Shown here piece by piece: positions 7,035-12,602 of a DNA stretch of 14,414 bases. Positions within the stretch are counted from its first letter, which is position 1. Each line of letters opens with the position of its first letter. A program made the position numbers and the translations under genes. The notes under the pieces were generated by a model. It ran no database searches and was not told the DNA's origin. It worked only from the letters and a program-made list of their open reading frames with translations. Source of the DNA: Gammaproteobacteria bacterium UBA2955. Lineage in GTDB: Bacteria; Pseudomonadota; Gammaproteobacteria; Pseudomonadales; Azotimanducaceae. The stretch is from positions 5,153 through 19,566 of the forward strand of contig DEBN01000118.1 of NCBI GenBank assembly GCA_002348825.1, given 5' to 3'.

Positions 7035-7651
7035 CGGACTTACATAATGCTGAATTGTCGACGAAGGCGCTCGTCCGCATAACGATCGCAACCCTCGTGA
7101 GCGCTTTGCTGGCGCTGTTTTTGTTTGTTTTGCCTGCTGAATTCGATACCGACCCTACCGGCGTCGGTGAATTGTTGGGCATCAAAGGTATGGCTGGGTA
7201 TTCCGTTGGTGCGTTATCTGTGCAGCCACAAGCCTACGTCGATGATGCTCGAGAGTTTGAGCTCGGTCCTTTTGAGTCAATAGAATACAAGTACCTGCTG
7301 GCCGCTGGCCAAAGTCTGGTGTTTTCCTGGCAAGCGCGGACCCTTGATGGCCAGCTGAGTGAGGTGGTTTATGATTTTCATAGCGAAGAAACAGGCACGG
7401 ACCCTGAAGACGCTGTAAGTTTTGATATCGGCCGTGATACTCAGCGGCAGGGCAGCTACGTGGCGCCCTTTGGCGGTATCCATGGCTGGTATTGGGAAAA
7501 CCGCGGCACCGAACTGGTTACTGTCAGGCTTAACAGCTCGGGTTTCTACGCCGCCGCAAAAGTCTATAGCGCAGCCGGGGAAGTCGAAGTCGATTTGGCC
7601 GAGTCGAATGCTTTGAAAGACGAGGGGGGCGAGCTTAAGCCCCCTCGTTGA
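7031..7651 (+). CDS. Single-span transmembrane anchor protein with periplasmic beta-rich domain
   Basis: This 206-residue protein has a short cytoplasmic N-terminus, one membrane helix at about residues 15-34 ending in VLPAEF, and a soluble domain predicted to face the periplasm. The pattern PAEFDTDPTGVGELLG just after the helix, and YVAPFGGIHGWYWENRG (about 147-163) in the soluble part, match proteins usually annotated only as 'transmembrane anchor protein', which I recall being found next to HupE/UreJ-family genes. The biochemical role is not established. The gene begins in an ATGA overlap with the cytochrome lipoprotein, suggesting coupled translation and a physical partnership. The last codons (EGGELKPPR) are encoded by a GC-rich inverted repeat. 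It is probably the last gene of the + strand unit. Confidence 0.75.
   Translation: MTDLHNAELSTKALVRITIATLVSALLALFLFVLPAEFDTDPTGVGELLGIKGMAGYSVGALSVQPQAYVDDAREFELGPFESIEYKYLLAAGQSLVFSWQARTLDGQLSEVVYDFHSEETGTDPEDAVSFDIGRDTQRQGSYVAPFGGIHGWYWENRGTELVTVRLNSSGFYAAAKVYSAAGEVEVDLAESNALKDEGGELKPPR
7620..7648. terminator. GC-rich hairpin between convergent genes, possible bidirectional terminator
   Basis: Arms ACGAGGGGGGC (7620-7630) and GCCCCCTCGT (7639-7648) pair over 10 bp, with one extra G in the left arm and an 8-base loop. The hairpin ends directly before the TGA of the anchor gene and 18 bp before the end of the convergent thiolase gene. No long T-tract follows on either strand; the - strand has only CTTTC. 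It is therefore not a classic intrinsic terminator, but position and stability suggest it limits read-through between the two units. Confidence 0.5.
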
Positions 7652-7666
7652 GCCGGCGTAATGCGC

Positions 7667-8851
7667 CTAGGCTGCGCTCTCGATTAACGTGCCAGTGCCT
7701 AAACCGCCACCGCAGCACATGGCGATTACGCCATAACGACCACCAGTGCGCTGAAGTTCGTAAACCGCCTTGGTGATAAGAAAGCAGCCTGTTGCGCCCA
7801 GCGGGTGGCCCAGCGCAATGGCACCACCGTTCGGATTCACCTTGGCCATGTCGGCGCCAACTTCCTTAGCCCAAGACAGCACCACTGAGGCGAAGGCTTC
7901 GTTCACTTCGAACACGTCGATTTCGTCGATGCTCAACCCTGTCTGATCCAGCATTTTCTGAGTTGCGGGGATAGGGCCTTCCAGCATGATCACCGGGTCG
8001 CAGCCGACGAGTGCGGAGGCGCGAATCGTCGCTAATGGCTTTAGTCCCAGCTCTTTGGCTTTGCGTGCGCTCATCATTAACACAGCCGCCGCGCCATCGG
8101 CGATCTGCGATGATGTGCCGGCGGTGTGTAGGCCGTCCTCGCGGGCAACCGGCTTGAGTTGGGCCAGCGCTTCCATGCTTGTGTCCCGGGGCACCTCGTC
8201 GCGGTTGACGCTGACGATTTGGTCGGTGCGCTCGAAATTTTCATCCATGACCGGCGCCTCGATCGGAATGATTTGGCTGTCGAAATAACCGGCTTCGATC
8301 GCTGTTTTGGCGCGCTCTTGGGACTGCAGTCCGAAGCCGTCGGTGTCTTCTCTGTTCAATTGGTATTTCTCTGCCAGACGCTCAGCACCCTCGAATTGGC
8401 TAGTGAATTCGTGTTGTTCGAAATAGCTGCGTGATATCGGCTTGCCCATTTTTTTGTCGCGGCCGACCGCATCGCTGCCAATAGGCAGCCGTGTCATGTT
8501 TTCTACGCCACAGGCCATAACCACATCGGCATGACCCGAGGCGATCATGCTGTGCGCTAGCGTTGTGGATTGCTGTGATGAGCCACATTGGGAATCTATT
8601 GTGATACAAGGTGTTTCTATGGCGCCGCCGCTGGCCAGCCAAGCGGTGCGGGTGACGTTCATGCCCTGAGCTGCGACTTTGTTTATGCAACCGCCGACCA
8701 CCTGATCCACTGTAGATGACGCAATGTCGTTGCGCGCCAATAACCCCGTCATAACCTGACCGAGCACGTCCGTGGGATGGGCGCCGCCCAGACTGCCGTT
8801 CTTGCGACCTACGGGTGACCGCGCTGCGTCAACGATGACCACATCTTCCAT
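7667..8851 (-). CDS. Thiolase (acetyl-CoA C-acyltransferase), resembling steroid thiolase FadA5
   Basis: This 394-residue cytoplasmic thiolase cleaves 3-oxoacyl-CoA with CoA, or runs in reverse as a condensing enzyme. The nucleophile is Cys89 in DSQCGSSQQS. The two other catalytic elements are His349 in NPNGGAIALGHPLGATG and the C-terminal Cys379 in MCCGGGLGTG. The N-terminus VIVDAARSPVGRKNGSLGG and the QCGSxQQ context resemble the FadA5 steroid-thiolase group more than the common PhaA/FadA enzymes, which have A-x-C-x-SG at this site. This comes from memory of those families, so the substrate class is only suggested. The ATG has GGAG upstream (GGAGAGATAAC-ATG). It follows the nitroreductase by 32 bp and is probably co-transcribed with it. 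It converges on the anchor gene. Confidence 0.92.
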   Translation of the reverse strand: MEDVVIVDAARSPVGRKNGSLGGAHPTDVLGQVMTGLLARNDIASSTVDQVVGGCINKVAAQGMNVTRTAWLASGGAIETPCITIDSQCGSSQQSTTLAHSMIASGHADVVMACGVENMTRLPIGSDAVGRDKKMGKPISRSYFEQHEFTSQFEGAERLAEKYQLNREDTDGFGLQSQERAKTAIEAGYFDSQIIPIEAPVMDENFERTDQIVSVNRDEVPRDTSMEALAQLKPVAREDGLHTAGTSSQIADGAAAVLMMSARKAKELGLKPLATIRASALVGCDPVIMLEGPIPATQKMLDQTGLSIDEIDVFEVNEAFASVVLSWAKEVGADMAKVNPNGGAIALGHPLGATGCFLITKAVYELQRTGGRYGVIAMCCGGGLGTGTLIESAA

Positions 8852-8883
8852 GTTATCTCTCCTATTGCTATTCGACGTTGAAT

Positions 8884-9471
8884 TTATGACTCGTTCCAGT
8901 GCTGGATTCGCTGCTGTAAATCGGGACGTTGGCGTTCGTCCGGCTTAGCTGATGCCGACCCAATGTAAACGAATCCAGCAACGCGTTCACCCACGTTAAG
9001 CCCCAGTTTCTGATCTATGACCTCGTCGTAGGCATACCATTCGGTCAACCATTGCGCCGCAAAACCCATGAGGTTGGCGGCAATTAATAGATTTTGACAG
9101 GCTGCACCTGCAGACAGTAGCTGCTCCCATTCGGGAATTCTGGACTGTGCTTGCACACTGCTAATGACGGCTATAACCAGCGGCGCGCGCACAAACCGGC
9201 CGCGTTCTGCCTCGATTGCAGGGAGTGGTGCCTCCGGCTTTAACTCGTGAAAGCGCTGGGCGAGGTGCTCACCAAAAGCCTCGCGGCCATCGTCTTGAAA
9301 ACAGATAAAGCGCCACGGGCCGAGTTTACCGTGATCCGGCACTCGGGCGGCCGCGTGCAAAAGTTGATCGATCTGCGCTTGGTCTGGGCCAGGTGCTTGC
9401 AGATCCATGGCTCGTACCGAGCGGCGCTGACTAATCTGCTCGAAAGCTGAAAGCTGAGGGTTTGGATACAC
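8884..9471 (-). CDS. Nitroreductase-family FMN protein, YdjA-like
   Basis: This FMN-dependent NAD(P)H oxidoreductase has about 195 residues in the form called here. The FMN-binding signature RRSVRAMD comes soon after the start, followed by AARVPDHGKLGPWRFICF, RAPLVIAVIS, a WEQLLSAGAACQNLLIAA helix and VGERVAGFVYIGS. These match the small monomer type represented by E. coli YdjA. I chose GTG at 9471 because AGGA lies 9 bases upstream and family members begin only about ten residues before RRS. An ATG at 9522 in the same frame would add 17 mostly hydrophobic residues but has no ribosome-binding site. The physiological substrate is unknown. Lying just upstream of the thiolase, it could reduce an intermediate of the same pathway or supply reduced flavin; either role is speculation. 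Confidence 0.85.
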   Translation of the reverse strand: MYPNPQLSAFEQISQRRSVRAMDLQAPGPDQAQIDQLLHAAARVPDHGKLGPWRFICFQDDGREAFGEHLAQRFHELKPEAPLPAIEAERGRFVRAPLVIAVISSVQAQSRIPEWEQLLSAGAACQNLLIAANLMGFAAQWLTEWYAYDEVIDQKLGLNVGERVAGFVYIGSASAKPDERQRPDLQQRIQHWNES

Positions 9472-9596
9472 GATGAAAAATCCTAAAACCAAGAGTGTAG
9501 CTGGGTTGGCGGATGTTGGCATCTATTGCCGGTTGTGCGGCCGCACTGGGTCTGCTCAAATGACTGCCCAATAGAAAACGAATTCAGGGAGCGGTA
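9472..9596. promoter_or_regulatory. Divergent intergenic region, candidate promoter area
   Basis: This 125-bp region separates the nitroreductase-thiolase pair (- strand) from the SDR gene (+ strand) and should hold promoters for both. On the + strand a weak sigma70-like pair can be drawn: TTGTGC (9533-9538), a 17-base spacer and TCAAAT (9556-9561). The match to consensus is poor (3/6 and 4/6), so the exact boxes are uncertain. The + gene has GGGAG at 9587-9591, 5 bases before its ATG. Confidence 0.4.
9535..9546. repeat. 12-bp perfect palindrome in the divergent promoter region
   Basis: GTGCGGCCGCAC is self-complementary and lies midway between the divergent nitroreductase and SDR genes, overlapping the spacer of the weak + strand promoter candidate. 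It is a reasonable operator candidate for a dimeric repressor, but no regulator gene is encoded in the window and 12-bp GC palindromes can arise by chance. Confidence 0.4.
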
Positions 9597-10310
9597 ATGG
9601 CGGTTACAGGCAATTTTTCAGGCAAGAAAGCCCTAGTGTTTGGTGGTACGTCAGGGATCGGCTTGGCGGTGGTTCATCGGCTGTGTGAGCAGGGTGCTGA
9701 GGTGGTGGCAATCAGCCGGGATCCAAGCAAAGCCGGCGATCTTGCAGGGGTAACTCTGGCGGCCTGTGATGTGCGTGATACCGATGCCTTGGCAGAACTG
9801 CTCGCCGCACATGCGCCGATCGACCTGTTGATCAGTGCGGCGACAGGCGGTAGCCGTGCTGCCGGCCCGTTCCTGCAGATGGACTTAGCCGCCTATCAAG
9901 CGTCGTTCGATAAGCTTTGGGGCTATACCAATATCGTTCGATTAGGGACAGAGTATTTGAGCGAAAAGGGCGCCATTGTGCTGGTCAGCGGTGCGCCTGC
10001 GCGACGCGCCAAGCCCGGCCAAGCTGCGTTGGCTTCTGTTGGCGGTGCGGTTGAGCAGTTCGCGCGCGCGGTAGCGCCGGAATTGGTGCCGCGTCGCATT
10101 AATGTAGTCTCACCCGGCGTAATCGACACGCCTATGTTTGGTCCGGATGCGGCCGCGCGTGAAAAAATGCTTGGCGCGGCTACCGCAAAAAATCTTATTC
10201 CCCGTGCGGGAACGCCCGATGAAGTGGCCGAAGCAGTGATGTTTGTGGCGGGTAACGAGTTCGTTACGGGAACAACGGTAGAGGTCGACGGCGGCTGGAT
10301 TTTAAGCTGA
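9597..10310 (+). CDS. SDR-fold protein lacking the catalytic Tyr/Lys
   Basis: This 237-residue protein has a classical short-chain dehydrogenase fold with an N-terminal nucleotide-binding motif GGTSGIG (about residues 16-22), CDVRD (57-61) and the C-terminal NVVSPGVIDTPMF and TGTTVEVDGGW segments, so NAD(P) binding is likely. Ser131 is at the usual Ser position, but the YxxxK motif is absent. The aligned stretch reads PGQAALASVGGAVEQF (residues 140-155), with Ala/Leu in place of Tyr and Val/Gly in place of Lys. There is no Tyr anywhere after residue 120. The usual NNAG is also changed to SAATG (80-84). It may be a divergent oxidoreductase with a different proton donor, or a non-catalytic SDR. 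The start ATG has GGGAG upstream. It is divergent from the nitroreductase and convergent with the next gene, 14 bp away. Confidence 0.88.
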   Translation: MAVTGNFSGKKALVFGGTSGIGLAVVHRLCEQGAEVVAISRDPSKAGDLAGVTLAACDVRDTDALAELLAAHAPIDLLISAATGGSRAAGPFLQMDLAAYQASFDKLWGYTNIVRLGTEYLSEKGAIVLVSGAPARRAKPGQAALASVGGAVEQFARAVAPELVPRRINVVSPGVIDTPMFGPDAAAREKMLGAATAKNLIPRAGTPDEVAEAVMFVAGNEFVTGTTVEVDGGWILS

Positions 10311-10324
10311 TCCGAAGCGTTGGC

Positions 10325-11467
10325 CTAGAGCGTTGCGGTATTGGTTGGTAGCCCGAGGAATAATCGGCCGGCGGTTTCAAGTGTGCTTGGCGCCACCATG
10401 ATGTGCTGACTGGCCACGTGAACGTCGCGAAAATGCCGCTGCAGGTTCGATGATTGATACACCGAAACCCCACCCGCTAGGTTATAGGCACAATCTACGA
10501 CCTTGGTACTCGCCATCACCGCATGGGTTATGGATAAGCGCAAATTGCGGCGCTGTTCGATGTCGACTGTCTGGCCCGCTGTCGCGCGAGTCCAGGCCTC
10601 GCTAAGGCTGTCGTAATAAAAAGCTCGGGCGCTGCGCAGCGTCGCCTCGGCCTCTGCGATCTGCATTTGGGTATATCCGCGCTCAGCAATAGGGGCGCTG
10701 CTGCCAGCGCGCTTCTTGTCTTGCGCCAATTCGACAAAGTTATCCAAAGCGGCGCGGGCAATGCCCATACTTACCGCAGCGATGCCGAGCGCTAATAAGG
10801 TGAAATTTGGAAATTGGAACAGTGGCGTATCGGGCATTTTATCAACTTCAAGGCCGACGATATGCGCGCTCGGCACGCGGCAGTCGTTGATGCGAAAATC
10901 AGTGCTGCCAGTACCCTTAAGGCCCGACGAATGCCAGGTGTCCAGAAACTCTACCGAACTTTGCGGCACCAGACACATGTGGGCTCTAGGCTTGGCATCG
11001 GCAGCCTGTAGAGGGTCGGTTAACAAACTGCCGGCAAGCACCCAATCGGCATTTTGAGTGCCGGAGCCCCACTGCCAGTGACCATTTAAGACATACTCAT
11101 TTTCGCTCTTGACCGCATTGCCGTTGGGTGCGAAGACGCCTGCGATCATGGTGTCGGGGGTGCTGAACATTTCCCGAGCTACAGAAGTCTCGATTCGCGC
11201 AAGCGCCGAACCGCTTGTCGCAGCGATAAAAGCCACCCACGCGCAGGCCGCGTCGCCCTGAGCTAAGGTCTCGAAGACCTCACTGCTGACTATCGGCGAG
11301 GTTTCTGAGCCGCCTAAGGTCTGCGGAACAAACATACGGTAAATGCCAGCTTGGGCCATGGCTTTGGAGACATCCATCGGTAAGCGCCGCGCGCCCTCAA
11401 ATTCGTCACTGCGCTGGGAAAATGCTTGGGCAAGCTTTTGCGCATTCGTCAGTAAAGAATTGCTCAT
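10325..11467 (-). CDS. Acyl-CoA-dehydrogenase-fold flavoprotein, probably a group D flavin monooxygenase
   Basis: This 380-residue protein has the three-part acyl-CoA dehydrogenase fold: an N-terminal helical domain (RRLPMDVSKAMAQAGIYRMF), a middle beta domain (VLNGHWQWGSGTQNADWVLAG, about 126-146, and GLKGTGSTDFRINDCRVP, about 182-199) and a C-terminal helical bundle. The WxWxSGxxxAxW pattern and the C-terminal AGGVSVYQSSNLQRHFRDVHVASQH resemble HsaA/DszC-like flavin-dependent monooxygenases. No YEGT-type catalytic Glu of true acyl-CoA dehydrogenases is visible near the C-terminus. If it is a monooxygenase, it would need a separate flavin reductase. The ATG has AAGG 7 bases upstream and lies 18 bp after the HupE/UreJ stop, at the 3' end of the - strand unit. 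Confidence 0.85.
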   Translation of the reverse strand: MSNSLLTNAQKLAQAFSQRSDEFEGARRLPMDVSKAMAQAGIYRMFVPQTLGGSETSPIVSSEVFETLAQGDAACAWVAFIAATSGSALARIETSVAREMFSTPDTMIAGVFAPNGNAVKSENEYVLNGHWQWGSGTQNADWVLAGSLLTDPLQAADAKPRAHMCLVPQSSVEFLDTWHSSGLKGTGSTDFRINDCRVPSAHIVGLEVDKMPDTPLFQFPNFTLLALGIAAVSMGIARAALDNFVELAQDKKRAGSSAPIAERGYTQMQIAEAEATLRSARAFYYDSLSEAWTRATAGQTVDIEQRRNLRLSITHAVMASTKVVDCAYNLAGGVSVYQSSNLQRHFRDVHVASQHIMVAPSTLETAGRLFLGLPTNTATL

Positions 11468-11485
11468 ACAGCGGCCTTGGAACGA

Positions 11486-12190
11486 TCAATGAGTCAAAAA
11501 GTAGCCACTTAACTGGTAGCCAGTTAGCAGAAAGCCTGCAGCCATAATGACAATGTTGGCAATAATGGCCTGTCTTGTGAAGTAGCGATGGCGCCGCCAT
11601 ATTATCAAACCCAACACCATGGCCAGCAGGGCTAATAGCTGGCCGACCTCTACGCCGAGATTAAACGCCAGTAAGTTGCCCAACAGCCCGTCTTGGTCCA
11701 GAGCCAATTCCTGCAATTTGGTGGCGAGACCAAAGCCGTGGGCCAGTCCGAATGCGAAAACCATAGGTTGCGGCTTAATGGTCAAGCCCAGACGCTGACA
11801 GCCCCCTAAGTTATCAAAGGCTTTGTAGACCACAGAGAAACCGATCAGTGCGTCCACTAAATAAATGTTTGCTTCGATGTTAAACCAAACACCTGCGATC
11901 AGCGTCAGGCTGTGGCCGATGGCGAACAATGTCACATAGATACCAACATCGCGAATCTGTGAAACGAAAAATATGACACCGCCCAAAAACAGCAAATGGT
12001 CGTAACCGGTGACCATGTGTTTAGCGCCCAGATAGGCGTAGGGCCAGAACTGCAAGCCCTGCTTGCTTTGTAAAAAGCTGGCGTCACCCTCGGCGACCCC
12101 ATGACCGAACGCATAACTTGCAAACAGCAGGGTCATGCTTAACCCGAATAGGGTCTGAAATGTTCGAAATGGCGCCGTGCTAGTTAGCAT
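11486..12190 (-). CDS. HupE/UreJ-family membrane protein
   Basis: This 234-residue protein has an N-terminal hydrophobic segment (about residues 11-29) that may be a signal peptide, then FGHGVAEGDASF and several membrane helices. GAKHMVTGYDHLLFLGG carries the family's conserved H...G.DHLLF pattern, and GLAHGFGLA is the second conserved His-containing segment. HupE/UreJ proteins are linked to nickel or cobalt uptake; in this 'type 2' branch the metal and role are unproven. I chose ATG 12190, which overlaps the VOC gene by 11 bases. The frame is open to a TTG at 12244, but that would overlap by 65 bases. No clear ribosome site is visible, so translational coupling to the VOC gene is likely. A gene of the 'transmembrane anchor' family that often accompanies this family lies at 7031-7651 on the other strand. 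Confidence 0.85.
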   Translation of the reverse strand: MLTSTAPFRTFQTLFGLSMTLLFASYAFGHGVAEGDASFLQSKQGLQFWPYAYLGAKHMVTGYDHLLFLGGVIFFVSQIRDVGIYVTLFAIGHSLTLIAGVWFNIEANIYLVDALIGFSVVYKAFDNLGGCQRLGLTIKPQPMVFAFGLAHGFGLATKLQELALDQDGLLGNLLAFNLGVEVGQLLALLAMVLGLIIWRRHRYFTRQAIIANIVIMAAGFLLTGYQLSGYFLTH

Positions 12191-12548
12191 CTGTGATGAT
12201 GGGTTGGTTGAATTCCACCAAGTTGCCACTTGGGTCGTGAACAAAGATTTGCCGGCAGACGCCGGTGATTTCGCCCACGCTACGTGGTTCTATGTTGTGT
12301 TCCTGCAAGCGTTTCAGCAGTCCGTCCGCATCGCTTATCAGAAAAGCATAGTGTTGCTCCGGTAGTGGCTCGCCGCTTGATTTAGCGAGTAAATGTACCT
12401 GTTGTTGGCCTGTTTGCAGCCATGCACCGTCGAAGCCCAGGTCCGGCCTCGGGAGCTTGGCCAAGCCTAATACATCGCAGTAAAAGCGTTCGGCCGCTGC
12501 AACGTCATCAACGTTGATAGATACATGATGAATGCCCAGGGTATGCAT
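12180..12548 (-). CDS. VOC-family (glyoxalase/bleomycin-resistance fold) protein
   Basis: This 122-residue single VOC protein has two beta-alpha-beta-beta-beta units. Candidate metal ligands are His8 in HHVSINV at the start of unit one, a His in QVHLL, a His in QHYAFLI at the start of unit two, and Glu in FVHDPSGNLVEFNQP at the end. These are typical metal positions for dioxygenases, isomerases and glyoxalase-like enzymes. AERFYCDVLGLAKLPRPD is the standard helix after strand one. The substrate cannot be deduced. No ribosome-binding site is seen before the ATG. The stop overlaps the HupE/UreJ start by 11 bases. A long palindrome separates it from the FadB/FadJ-like gene upstream. Confidence 0.88.
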   Translation of the reverse strand: MHTLGIHHVSINVDDVAAAERFYCDVLGLAKLPRPDLGFDGAWLQTGQQQVHLLAKSSGEPLPEQHYAFLISDADGLLKRLQEHNIEPRSVGEITGVCRQIFVHDPSGNLVEFNQPIITDAN

Positions 12549-12564
12549 AGCAGGATGAAGCCGG

Positions 12565-12594
12565 CAACTTAGGTGGCCGCGGCCACCTAAGTTG
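12565..12594. repeat. 30-bp perfect palindrome between FadB/FadJ-like and VOC genes
   Basis: CAACTTAGGTGGCCG (12565-12579) is followed with no spacer by its exact reverse complement (12580-12594). It begins 8 bases after the FadB/FadJ-like stop on the - strand and ends 16 bases before the VOC start. As RNA it would fold into a stem of about 13 bp with a 4-base loop, which could stop transcription or protect the 3' end of the upstream mRNA. No T-tract follows (CCGGCTTCATCC on the - strand), so it is not a textbook intrinsic terminator. A double-stranded protein-binding site is the other option. Confidence 0.75.
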
Positions 12595-12602
12595 AGCGGT
12601 TG

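Noticed and set aside
9472..9522. ATG start at 9522 for the nitroreductase
   Set aside because: No ribosome site precedes it, and the 17 added residues lie outside the family's usual length; kept only as an alternative in the gene entry.
12191..12244. Longer HupE/UreJ start at a TTG
   Set aside because: It would overlap 65 bases of the VOC gene and add residues ahead of what looks like the true signal/hydrophobic segment; ATG 12190 is simpler.
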